From assembly GCA_035512775.1 (NCBI GenBank), contig DATKDI010000049.1:1-64000 (forward strand): a stretch of 64,000 nt of DNA, written 5' to 3'. Shown here piece by piece: positions 8,017-15,975 of this stretch. Position 1 is the first letter of the stretch, and each line of letters begins with the position of its first letter. Source of the stretch: JAJNBA01 sp035512775 (GTDB lineage Bacteria; Actinomycetota; UBA4738; HRBIN12). The translations under genes and the position numbers were made by a program. The notes below the pieces were generated by a model. It was not told where the DNA came from. It did no database searches and saw only the letters and a program-made list of their open reading frames with translations.

Positions 8017-9099
8017 ATGAAGCGCTTCCGCGTTGACCTGCGCTCCGACACCGTTACGAAGCCCTCCGAGGCGATGCGCCGCGCGATGGCGGAGGCCGAG
8101 GTCGGCGACGACTGGTACGACGACGATCCAACCGTGAATCTGCTGCAAGAACGCTGTGCGGAGGCGGTCGGCAAGGAGGCGGGGGCGTTCGTCCCCACCG
8201 GCACGATGGCGAACCAGATCGGGCTGCGGCTGCACTTCTCCGGGCCGGGCCACCTGGTGGCGGCGGCGGCCGGTCTGCACGTGACCAGCGTCGAGGTGAT
8301 GACAGCCGCTGCTCTGGCCGGGATCGCCTACCGCACGGTCGACGCCGGCTCCCGCGGATGGATCGACGCCGAACAAGCCGCCCAGCTCCTCGAGCCGGAC
8401 GATTTCTACGACGTCGAGGTGATCGACCTCCTGAGCGTGGAGAACACGGTCGGTGGTGTGGGCGGGCGCGTGATGCCGCTCGAGGAGCTCCGCGCCGTCC
8501 GGAAGGTGGCGAACGATGCTGGCGTCCCGATCCACCTCGACGGCGCCCGGATCTTCAACGCGTCGGCCGCGGCCGATATCGACGCGTCTGAGATCGCCGC
8601 GGAGGTCGATACCGTCATGTTCTGCCTCTCCAAAGGTCTCGGAGCCCCGATCGGCTCCGTGCTGTGCGGCCCCGCAGACATGGCGCGCGAGGCCCGCCGC
8701 CTGAAGATCCTGTATGGCGGGGCGTGGCGGCAGGCGGGGATCGTCGCGGCGGCCGGCCTGATCGCGTTGGAGGAAGGGCCGAGGCGCCTCCACGAGGATC
8801 ACGAGAGGGCTCGCGACCTCGCCGAAGGGGTTTCGGAGGCCTTTCCGGGGGCGGTGGATCTCGAGCAGGTGGAAACGAACATGGTCTTCGTCGACACCGA
8901 AGCCGTGGGGCTGCCGATGCTCGACACGATCGACCGGCTGGCGGCCCTTGGGGTCGGCGTCACCCATTCCGGCGGCATGATCCGGATGGTCACCCACCTC
9001 GACGTCGACGACGCAGGTATCGAGGTGGCGCTGGAGGCTTGGCGCGAGCTCGCCGCACAGACGGCCGGGGCCAAGAACGAGGAAGGACGCGGGGCCTGA
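8017..9099 (+). CDS. ltaE: Low-specificity threonine aldolase (PLP-dependent)
   Basis: 360 residues. Fold-type I PLP enzyme: DLRSDTVTKPSEAMRRAM at the N-terminus is the classic threonine aldolase opening, HLDGAR (173-178) provides the Asp that binds the pyridine nitrogen, and CLSKGLGAP contains the Schiff-base Lys206. It cleaves L-threonine/L-allo-threonine to glycine and acetaldehyde in the cytoplasm. The stop codon overlaps the next ATG by one base (TGATG), so expression is probably coupled to the molybdopterin protein, although no pathway connects the two. Confidence 0.9.
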   Translation: MKRFRVDLRSDTVTKPSEAMRRAMAEAEVGDDWYDDDPTVNLLQERCAEAVGKEAGAFVPTGTMANQIGLRLHFSGPGHLVAAAAGLHVTSVEVMTAAALAGIAYRTVDAGSRGWIDAEQAAQLLEPDDFYDVEVIDLLSVENTVGGVGGRVMPLEELRAVRKVANDAGVPIHLDGARIFNASAAADIDASEIAAEVDTVMFCLSKGLGAPIGSVLCGPADMAREARRLKILYGGAWRQAGIVAAAGLIALEEGPRRLHEDHERARDLAEGVSEAFPGAVDLEQVETNMVFVDTEAVGLPMLDTIDRLAALGVGVTHSGGMIRMVTHLDVDDAGIEVALEAWRELAAQTAGAKNEEGRGA

Positions 9100-9722
9100 T
9101 GGCGCTGTTCTCGAAGAACTATCCGCCTGAGATCGCCGCGCGCATCCCACCGGGCCAGCGGCTCGTGAAGACATGGCCGGTCCTGCACTACGGACCGATC
9201 CCGACGTTCGACGGGCAGAACTGGGACCTCGATCTCAGCGGGTTGGTCGAGAACCCGGTCACGCTCTCGTATCAAGAGCTCCGGGGGCTGCCGAACGTGG
9301 ACGTACCCGCGGACATGCACTGCGTGACCGGCTGGACGACGCTGGACAACACGTGGCACGGGGTGTCGTTCCGGACCCTGATGGCGCTCGCGAAGCCGAC
9401 CACCGACGCGAAGTGGGTGATCACCCACTGCGAGTACGGCTACACGTCGAACCTCTCGCTCGAGGCGATGGACGACGATGACGTCCTCGTCGCGTGGGCG
9501 AACGGGGGACAGGACCTCGAACCGGAGCACGGCTGGCCCCTCCGGCTCGTGGTACCGAAGCGATACGCGTGGAAGAGCGCGAAGTGGCTCACCGGCCTGG
9601 AGTTCGTGGACAAGAACAAGCGCGGATTCTGGGAGGTCCGCGGCTACCACACGCACGCGGAGCCGTTCGGGGAGGAGCGCTACTCCTATCAGGAGGGCCC
9701 GAGGGCAGAGCTGGAACCGTAG
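9099..9722 (+). CDS. Molybdopterin-dependent oxidoreductase (sulfite oxidase-like catalytic domain)
   Basis: 207 residues starting in the TGATG junction with ltaE. It consists of only the oxidoreductase molybdopterin-binding domain: LSGLVENPVTLSYQELRGLP, then ADMHCVTGW with Cys75 positioned as the Mo ligand, and later THCEYGYTSNLSLEAM and YAWKSAKW. There is no twin-arginine signal and no dimerisation or heme domain, so it differs from YedY/MsrP and sulfite oxidase and is predicted cytoplasmic. The substrate is unknown. The C-terminus overlaps a convergent minus-strand gene by 34 bases. Confidence 0.82.
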   Translation: MALFSKNYPPEIAARIPPGQRLVKTWPVLHYGPIPTFDGQNWDLDLSGLVENPVTLSYQELRGLPNVDVPADMHCVTGWTTLDNTWHGVSFRTLMALAKPTTDAKWVITHCEYGYTSNLSLEAMDDDDVLVAWANGGQDLEPEHGWPLRLVVPKRYAWKSAKWLTGLEFVDKNKRGFWEVRGYHTHAEPFGEERYSYQEGPRAELEP

Positions 9723-11449
9723 GGACGACCGGGGTCAGATCTCGCCGGCTCGAAGGACGGTGTCCCTCGATCTCGTCGGCGGACCAGCAGCGCCGCCACC
9801 CACCCCGAGATGGCGATGAGGCCGACCAGGCCCATCCCCCCGAGACCGCGCAGGGGTATCCCGACCCTGCTCCCCACCAACCCGAGGGCGCCCAGGATCG
9901 CCACGCCGAAGGCAGGGGCCACCGACGCGACCCCGAGAGCGGGCAGGTCGGACAGCGCGCCGGCCCAGCCTCCCCCCGTGAAGACGAGCACGGAGAGGAG
10001 GATGACCACCGTGAACGCCATCGCGATCGGGGCGGGGGCTCGAGGTGGCACGCCCGATTCGACGCTGCGCGGTGCCGGTCCGGAGATGAGGTGCACTCCA
10101 GGTCCGAGGGGAGTGCCGATGCCGGCCGGCCTCCGGAAGGCGTCCAGCGCGACCACGACGGTGCCGGGCCGGTCCTGCGCCGCGGGTGGGAGCCCGAGGT
10201 CCGGGGCATCCGGCCTGACCCGCGCGGCCACCATCGTGATATGCGGGAACCGATCGGGCGGCAACGTTGTCCACGCACGGTTGAACGGCGCTCGCTTGCG
10301 ATACGCCTCCATGAGGATCACGACCCGGGTCTGGACGGGCAGCGGCTCGAGGTACGACGTCAGGGTGCGAAGTTGCGCGAACTCGTGCGCCACCAGGGTG
10401 GGGTCGCGACTCCACCAGACGGCAGCTCCGGCACTCGCGAGCGCGACGGCCGCGACGACAGCGAGCGAGGCCGGGAGGAGCGCAACGCCGTGTCGATCCG
10501 AACGCTCGACACGATCGCCCGCCGCGTAGGCACCCAGCACGGTCGCCGCGGGGATCGCGAGGGCGAACCCCGCCCAGCGATACGGGGGGAGCGGTAGATC
10601 GAAGACGAACCATGCCACCAGGGACACGAGCGCGATCGATGACCACACGCCCAGGAGAACGGCTGCGTGGCGCCGACCTCGCCGCCGGTCGAGCGCGAGC
10701 AGCGTCGTGCCCAGAAGGGCAAGCGGAAGGGATAGAGGGAGAGCCAATGCCGGAAGGCGGAGCTCGACCCGGTGAGTGAGACGCGGCCGACCCGGGTCGA
10801 CCTCCGGCAGCCGCTGAGGGAGCTGGGGGGCAAGCAGCAAGCCGGCGGCGCCGAGCACCACCCCGAGGCCCAGCATCATCGTCAGTCGCTTGAAGGCCAG
10901 TCGTCTCGGATCGGCCGTCTCGGTGCGCGGGCGTACCAGCTGCACGACGGCAGCGGCTCCAAGGAGGGCGATGAACAGGGCGGCGAACATCCAATGGAGG
11001 AGCACCGCCCCGGCCAAAAGGATGGCACCCGCCCACATCCCCCGGCGCCCGCGCGCCACCATCAGCGCCATCACGGCGGCCCCCATCACGACGACGTCGA
11101 GGGCGAGGTTGGCGGCATACCCCACGGCCGTCCATGCGACGAACGCCGAGCCCCCCACGGCGAGGGCGACGGCACCGGAACGACGTCGTCGCTCCAGTGC
11201 TCCGTCGGATGCGAGGGATGCAGCGGCGAGGCCGAGCGCGGATGCGAATAGCGCCGGTGTCAGCCACATCAGTGACAGTGAGGAAAGTCCGGTCACCGAT
11301 CGAAGCAGGCTCAGGACGATCGGGTAGCCGGGCCGATCGCCGAGTGGCTTCGGGGCGTTCGTCGTTTCAGGCGTGAGCGAAGCGATCCCCAGGTCGTGGA
11401 CGACGTTCGTGCGCCAGATGTACCCGTATGTGTCCACGCCGAACGGCAT
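9689..11449 (-). CDS. Large polytopic membrane protein, GT-C-like (family copy 1); true start lies upstream of 11449
   Basis: From the first ATG (11449) the product is 586 residues with about 11 hydrophobic segments and a soluble segment near residues 340-450 followed by two C-terminal helices. It is a paralogue of the product at 18794-20767: both share the loop G-x-D-T-x-x-Y-I-x-R...VHD-x-G, HW[ML]FA, and the GW...APAFG C-terminus. In the paralogue a transmembrane helix precedes the GxDT loop; the same helix (GWLDALLAVVAP, then AAIYLAPF) is encoded here upstream of 11449, so translation must begin between 11449 and the stop at 11660-11662, yet that stretch has no in-frame ATG, GTG or TTG. 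An acidic residue in the first outer loop is typical of GT-C glycosyltransferases; this assignment is inference. Confidence 0.7.
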   Translation of the reverse strand: MPFGVDTYGYIWRTNVVHDLGIASLTPETTNAPKPLGDRPGYPIVLSLLRSVTGLSSLSLMWLTPALFASALGLAAASLASDGALERRRRSGAVALAVGGSAFVAWTAVGYAANLALDVVVMGAAVMALMVARGRRGMWAGAILLAGAVLLHWMFAALFIALLGAAAVVQLVRPRTETADPRRLAFKRLTMMLGLGVVLGAAGLLLAPQLPQRLPEVDPGRPRLTHRVELRLPALALPLSLPLALLGTTLLALDRRRGRRHAAVLLGVWSSIALVSLVAWFVFDLPLPPYRWAGFALAIPAATVLGAYAAGDRVERSDRHGVALLPASLAVVAAVALASAGAAVWWSRDPTLVAHEFAQLRTLTSYLEPLPVQTRVVILMEAYRKRAPFNRAWTTLPPDRFPHITMVAARVRPDAPDLGLPPAAQDRPGTVVVALDAFRRPAGIGTPLGPGVHLISGPAPRSVESGVPPRAPAPIAMAFTVVILLSVLVFTGGGWAGALSDLPALGVASVAPAFGVAILGALGLVGSRVGIPLRGLGGMGLVGLIAISGWVAALLVRRRDRGTPSFEPARSDPGRPYGSSSALGPS

Positions 11450-11659
11450 CGTCGTCGGGTCGGACGTGAACGGCGCAAGGTAGATAGCCGCGATGAGGCC
11501 CGCGGGTGCGACGACCGCGAGCAGGGCGTCGAGCCAGCCTCGCCGAACCGTTCCCGGAGAGATGTGAGTCGGCCCGAACGACGCGGCGTCGGATGAGGGG
11601 GAATCTTCATCCGGAGTTGCCTGCTGAGCGACGGGCTCCTTCTCTCCGATGGATCGAGT

Positions 11660-12496
11660 CTACTCGTGAGGGCCGAGACTCCGCAGGAAGTTGATGTCGG
11701 CTCGCTGGCGGTCGACATCGCCGGGCGTCTCGAGCATCCACGGGACCGAGCCGATCAGCGGATCGTTGACCAACGCCTGCCACCCCTCCGCGCCGATCAT
11801 CCCGTCGCCGATGTCGGTGTGGCGGTCCCGGTGAGCGCCGCGCTCGAAGACCGAGTCGTTCGCGTGGACGAGGGCGAGCCTCGAGGCGAGCCCTCGTGCA
11901 CGAAGCTCGTCGGAGAGGGCGCCCACGCCGTCCGCCTCGTCGATCGGCACGCCGGCGGCGAAGAGATGCGCGGTATCGAGGACCAGCCCCAGGCGGTCGT
12001 CCGCGACCGCCGTGATGAGCTCCTCCGCCTCCGCCGGGAGCGATGCCACCGCCCCTGAGGTGCCGGCCATCAGCTCGGCCACCACACGCACCCGCTCCGC
12101 TCCCTCCACCGCCATCCGGTAGCTGGCGGCGGCCTGCAGCGCCGCGTCACGGCCCTGCGGGCCGCCGGCTCCGGTGTGGACGACCAGCAGGTCGACGCCG
12201 AGCAGGTCGCACGCGTGGACGGTTTCCAGCAGGAGTCCGCGCGTCCGGCGAAGGACGACCGGGTTCCAGGCGGCCACGTTGCCGATGTAGGAGAGGTGCG
12301 CGACACAGGGGCGCAGCCCGCTGGTCGCGAGCTCTGCGCGGAACCGTTCGATCTCGGCCTCGCCGTAACGTGGGCCTGCCCACGCGCGCGGGTTCGAGAC
12401 GAAGATCTGGAAGCAGTCGGCGTCGCGGAGCCTGGCTTCCTCGATCGCCCCCGCGATGCCAGTCTGCCCGCGCCGGACGTGGGCACCGAGGATCAC
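11660..12496 (-). CDS. nfo: Deoxyribonuclease IV (AP endonuclease, endonuclease IV family)
   Basis: 278 residues, standard length. The TIM-barrel zinc-site motifs are present: GAHV at the start, CVAHLSYIGN, LLVVHTGA, VVAELMAG, LVLDTAH, LVHANDS, RHTDIGDGMIG and the terminal MLETPG. It cleaves 5' of abasic sites in base-excision repair. The ATG overlaps the stop of the PASTA kinase gene by four bases (ATGA), so it is probably co-translated with it. The following membrane protein begins in the same reading frame directly after this gene's TAG. Confidence 0.93.
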   Translation of the reverse strand: MILGAHVRRGQTGIAGAIEEARLRDADCFQIFVSNPRAWAGPRYGEAEIERFRAELATSGLRPCVAHLSYIGNVAAWNPVVLRRTRGLLLETVHACDLLGVDLLVVHTGAGGPQGRDAALQAAASYRMAVEGAERVRVVAELMAGTSGAVASLPAEAEELITAVADDRLGLVLDTAHLFAAGVPIDEADGVGALSDELRARGLASRLALVHANDSVFERGAHRDRHTDIGDGMIGAEGWQALVNDPLIGSVPWMLETPGDVDRQRADINFLRSLGPHE

Positions 12497-14430
12497 GCGT
12501 AGTAGACGGTAACCGTGGAGCCGTACCGGATCCGGGTGTCCGCACCTGGGATCTGGCTGACGACGTTGTTGCCACCGCTCCCCGGGACCGGCAGGGCGGT
12601 GAGCTCGAGACCGTGCTGCTCCGCGAGCGCCTTCGCCTCTTCCACGCTCATCCCGAAGAAGTTGGGGCAGTCGAAATACTCCGGTCCGATGGACACGGTG
12701 AGCACGATCGTGCTGCCCGGCTGGAGCTCCGTCCCGGGCCCGGGATCCGTCGCGACGACGTCTCCCCGAGCGACCTGCTTCGAGAAGTCCTCTTCGATCA
12801 CGACCTCGAAGCCCCTGGCGCCCAGCGCCTTCACCGCCTTGTCCTGACCCATCCCGCGCACGTCCGGGATCGGGACGGGTTTGGGTCCGTCACTCACGAG
12901 GAACGAGACGGTCGAGCCCTTGGGGATCCGACCGCCGGCCGGCTGCTGAGAGATCACATGACCGAGCGGAACGCGATCGTCGTACCGGCGCCTCACCTCG
13001 CCGACGCGCAGGCCGGCGTCCCTGATCGCCTGCTCGGCTTTCTTCAGCGGCTTGCCCCTCATGGCCGGAACGGCGACCGGCGGGGGTCCTTTCGACGGGA
13101 TGATCGTCACCGGCGTCCCCTGGTCGCGGGTGGCTCCGGCCGCCGGCCGCACCGCCCAGACCTGGCCTTCAGGGACCTCCATGTCGTACCTGCCCCTCGC
13201 GAGAACGACCTGGAAGCCGAGGGTCGTCAGGCGGTTTCGAGCCGACTCGACCGTCTCGCCCACGAGCTTGGGGATGACAGCGGTGTGCGGGATCGCGTAG
13301 GTCCATGTCCCCCAGGCGGCTCCCGCGACCAGCCCGAGGACCAGGATCGCGCCGACGAAACGCTTGAGGAGGCGACGCCGTCTCCTATGGCGCTCCATCC
13401 GGGGGATCGACCCTGTCGTCACTCGCAGCCCGACCTCGGTGGTCTCGCCTCCCTCGACGGTGATCGAGGGGAGTTCCCGGACCAGCGAGGAGAGTTTCCG
13501 CGCCGCGGGGAGTTGGTGGGCGATCGCGTCGAGATCCATACGCATCACGTCGGCGGACTCCGGCCGAAGCTCGCGGTCACGGTCCGTCGCCGCGGCCACG
13601 AAGCCGTCGAGCTCTTCCGGCAGGTCCGGCAGGAGCGATGAGGGGGCGGGCACGCGATCGGACAGGTGCTTGTACGCGACCGCCATCGCCGTCTCGCCCG
13701 TGAACGGAAGCTGCCCCGTGAGCAGCTCGTAAGCCACGATCCCCAGCGAGTACAGGTCACTCCGCGGGTCGGCGGGCTCGCCGCGGATCTGCTCGGGAGC
13801 GAGGTACTGGACGGTGCCGGTCACGGCGCCGGCCTGCGTCACTCGGCCGTCCGCGTAGGCCCGCGCGAGCCCGAAGTCGGCGACCTTCACCACCCCTTCC
13901 TGCGTCACCAGCAGGTTCTCGGGCTTCATGTCTCGATGGACGAACCCCTCGTGATGGGCATGACCCAGCGCGAGGAGCGTCTGGCGGAGGATCTCGGCTG
14001 CCTGCGCCGGCTCCATCCGTCCCTGCTCGTTCAGGAGGTGCCGCACGCTCGGTCCGCGCACGTACTCCATGACCATGTAGTACACGCCGTCCACGGCGCC
14101 CCAGTCGTAGACGTTGACGATGTTCGGGTGGGCGAGGCCCGCGGCGGCGCGGGCCTCGCGCCGGAACCGGTCGACGAACGCGGGATCGCCTGCGAGGGAG
14201 CGATGGAGCACCTTGATCGCGACCTCGCGCGCCAGCACGGCGTCATGAGCGCGGAAGACCTCGCCCATGCCCCCCGCGGCGATGCGTTCCACCATGTGAT
14301 AACGGCCGTCGAGGGTGACGAATGCCTGCCCCCCACCGTGCGAGGGCGCCGGTTGCGTGATACTCCTTGCGATGGTGCTCTCCTCCCTAGGGAAGCGCTC
14401 AAGGGGCAGGTCGGAGCGCGTCCGGCGCAT
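12493..14430 (-). CDS. Serine/threonine protein kinase with four PASTA repeats (PknB-like)
   Basis: About 645 residues from the ATG at 14430, the first usual start upstream of the domain. Kinase domain: GRYHMVERIAAGGMGEVF (P-loop about 51-58), VAIKVL with the catalytic Lys, HRDMKPEN, VADFGLARA and APEQIRGEP. A basic stretch RHRRRRRLLKRF precedes a single transmembrane helix, then four extracellular PASTA repeats (VIPKLVGETVESARNRL, VPAMRGKPLKKAEQAI, IPDVRGMGQDKAVKAL, CPNFFGMSVEEAKALA). PASTA kinases bind peptidoglycan fragments or lipid II and regulate cell-wall growth and division. An alternative start is the ATC at 14373, which has GGAGGAG six bases upstream. It is separate from the dcw cluster and leads the nfo/membrane protein operon. 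Confidence 0.88.
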   Translation of the reverse strand: MRRTRSDLPLERFPREESTIARSITQPAPSHGGGQAFVTLDGRYHMVERIAAGGMGEVFRAHDAVLAREVAIKVLHRSLAGDPAFVDRFRREARAAAGLAHPNIVNVYDWGAVDGVYYMVMEYVRGPSVRHLLNEQGRMEPAQAAEILRQTLLALGHAHHEGFVHRDMKPENLLVTQEGVVKVADFGLARAYADGRVTQAGAVTGTVQYLAPEQIRGEPADPRSDLYSLGIVAYELLTGQLPFTGETAMAVAYKHLSDRVPAPSSLLPDLPEELDGFVAAATDRDRELRPESADVMRMDLDAIAHQLPAARKLSSLVRELPSITVEGGETTEVGLRVTTGSIPRMERHRRRRRLLKRFVGAILVLGLVAGAAWGTWTYAIPHTAVIPKLVGETVESARNRLTTLGFQVVLARGRYDMEVPEGQVWAVRPAAGATRDQGTPVTIIPSKGPPPVAVPAMRGKPLKKAEQAIRDAGLRVGEVRRRYDDRVPLGHVISQQPAGGRIPKGSTVSFLVSDGPKPVPIPDVRGMGQDKAVKALGARGFEVVIEEDFSKQVARGDVVATDPGPGTELQPGSTIVLTVSIGPEYFDCPNFFGMSVEEAKALAEQHGLELTALPVPGSGGNNVVSQIPGADTRIRYGSTVTVYYA

Positions 14431-14455
14431 CGTAACGCCGGAGGGGGATCCAACC

Positions 14456-15187
14456 GTGGAAGCTGGGGAAACTCCGTCCGGAGGGCTCGGAGCGGAGCTC
14501 GATCGCATCGAGGCAGCCGTCGACGCAGGAGACACCGACCTCCGCACGCTCGGCTTCTGGCGGGTGGTCGCCCTGATCAAGCGCGACGATGAGCTGATCG
14601 AGCGGTACGCGGACCAGGTGGGCCGGATCGATGCGAAGGGGTTCCGCGCCGGTGTGCGATTCCGCATGCCGCTATGGGTTGGCATCGCGCTGATGCTGAT
14701 CGCCGTGGGCGTGGGGATCGTCGCGGTCGCCCTCGCGTTGCGAGCCGGCGCCAACTCGGAACCCGACCAGGTCACGGCCGGTGTCGGCCTCGTGATCGGC
14801 GCCGCAGCGTGGGCGGCCGGCCTGCACTCGCTTGCCCACTACCTCGTCGGTCGGGCCGTCGGGATCCGATTCACGGACCTCTTCGTCGCGTTCCCACCGC
14901 CGCCGCTCCCGGGTCTCAAGACGGACTACGCGACCTACCTCCGAGCGTCGCCGGTCGCCAGGGCGTGGATGCATGCCGCCGGCGCCCTCGCGACGAAGCT
15001 GGCCCCGTTCGTTGCTCTCGCGCTCGCGCCGGCCGCCCGTGCGCCGGGCTGGGCGGTCGGGATCCTCCTGGGTCTCGGCATCTTCCAGATCGTGACCGAC
15101 GTCGTTCTCAGCACGAAGGCGAGCGACTGGAAGAAGGTGAAGAGAGAGCTCGCCGTCGCCACTGTCCGGCGACGCGCGACCGGCTGA
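14456..15187 (+). CDS. Polytopic membrane protein with degenerate M50-like motif
   Basis: 243 residues from GTG at 14456, chosen because GGAGGGGGA lies just upstream; the upstream ATG at 14372 would overlap the divergent kinase gene. The N-terminal ~60 residues are soluble; four or more membrane segments follow (LWVGIALMLIAVGVGIVAVA, VGLVIGAAAWAAGLHSLAHY, and others). HSLAH within a membrane segment and FQIVTDVVLSTKASDW near the C-terminus resemble the layout of M50 site-2 proteases, but the catalytic Glu of HExxH is Ser, so proteolysis is doubtful. Function unknown. It ends 40 bases before the TPP riboswitch. Confidence 0.6.
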   Translation: MEAGETPSGGLGAELDRIEAAVDAGDTDLRTLGFWRVVALIKRDDELIERYADQVGRIDAKGFRAGVRFRMPLWVGIALMLIAVGVGIVAVALALRAGANSEPDQVTAGVGLVIGAAAWAAGLHSLAHYLVGRAVGIRFTDLFVAFPPPPLPGLKTDYATYLRASPVARAWMHAAGALATKLAPFVALALAPAARAPGWAVGILLGLGIFQIVTDVVLSTKASDWKKVKRELAVATVRRRATG

Positions 15188-15225
15188 GCCGCTCGCCTGC
15201 TTGCCGCCTTGAGCCGCCAATCGGA

Positions 15226-15231
15226 TACCCT
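15226..15231 (+). promoter_or_regulatory. -10-like hexamer TACCCT upstream of the TPP riboswitch
   Basis: TACCCT just before the conserved riboswitch core would place transcription start near 15238. No good -35 is seen. Confidence 0.35.
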
Positions 15232-15233
15232 CC

Positions 15234-15327
15234 ACGTGCACCGGGGAGCTCGGAGATGGCCGGGCTGAGAGGCGGGACGATCCCGCGACCCGCAGGACCT
15301 GAACCGGACAATGCCGGCGGAGGGAGC
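15234..15327 (+). promoter_or_regulatory. TPP riboswitch (THI element) controlling thiE
   Basis: The THI-box core is unmistakable: CCGGGGAGC, GGGCTGAGAGG (15261-15271), a variable stem, GACCCGCAGGACCTGAACCGG (ACCTGA at 15297-15302) and ACAATGCCGGCGGAGGG (15308-15324). The GGAGGG that ends the aptamer is also the only Shine-Dalgarno sequence in front of the thiE ATG at 15328. TPP binding can therefore hide the ribosome-binding site directly, so translational control is the natural reading; no separate terminator hairpin is present. Confidence 0.93.
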
Positions 15328-15975
15328 ATGGCCAGACTGGATCCGAGGACCCTCGGCGTCTATGTGGTGACCTCCGGGGCCTCCGTGACGGGTCGCAATC
15401 ACCGAGCGATCGTGTCCGCCGCCGTCGAGGGCCGTGCGACGGCGGTGCAGCTCCGTGCGCCGGAGCTCGCCGACGACGAGCTCCTGCCGCTCGCGATGTC
15501 GTCGACTCAGGAATGCGCCGAGGCGGGCATCCCGCTCCTCGTGAACGACCGGGTGGAGGTCGCGATGGGCGCAGGGGCCGCCGGCGCGCACGTCGGCCAG
15601 AGCGACGACCCCGCGACCGCTCGAGGACGCCTCGGGCCCGAACGGATACTCGGGGTGAGCGTGGGGAACGCGGAAGATGTCTGGGTCGCCGAGATGGCGG
15701 GCGCGGATTACATCGGCGTGACCGTGTGGGCCACCGGGACCAAGCCGGACGCCGTCCCCATCGGGTTGGAAGGGCTCCGCGACATCACGGCCGCGACGGC
15801 GCTCCCCGTCGTCGGGATCGGGGGGATCCACGTGGGCAACGCCCGCGAGGTGCTGGCGGCGGGAGCGACGGGCATCGCCGTGATCGGTGCCGTCGCGGCC
15901 GCCGAGGATCCGGTCGAGGCGGTCCGCGAACTGCGGGCGTTGGTGGACGCCTTCCAGGAGAAGCGATCCGGATGA
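15328..15975 (+). CDS. thiE: Thiamine-phosphate synthase
   Basis: 215 residues. It joins HMP-PP and thiazole phosphate (HET-P) to give thiamine phosphate. The TIM-barrel motifs are present: LGVYVVTS, VQLRAPELADDELL, LLVNDRVEVAMGAGAAGAHVGQSDDP, LGVSVGN, ADYIGVTVWATGTKPDA and PVVGIGGIHVGNAREVLAAGATGIAVI. The start is fixed by GGAGGG of the TPP riboswitch. The ATG of the next gene overlaps its stop by four bases, so the AIR-synthase-like protein is translated from the same TPP-regulated message. Confidence 0.95.
   Translation: MARLDPRTLGVYVVTSGASVTGRNHRAIVSAAVEGRATAVQLRAPELADDELLPLAMSSTQECAEAGIPLLVNDRVEVAMGAGAAGAHVGQSDDPATARGRLGPERILGVSVGNAEDVWVAEMAGADYIGVTVWATGTKPDAVPIGLEGLRDITAATALPVVGIGGIHVGNAREVLAAGATGIAVIGAVAAAEDPVEAVRELRALVDAFQEKRSG

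Noticed and set aside
12493..14775. Kinase gene starting at 14775 (760 residues)
   Set aside because: The added N-terminus is Ser/Thr/Arg-rich shadow of the divergent plus-strand gene and has no domain similarity.
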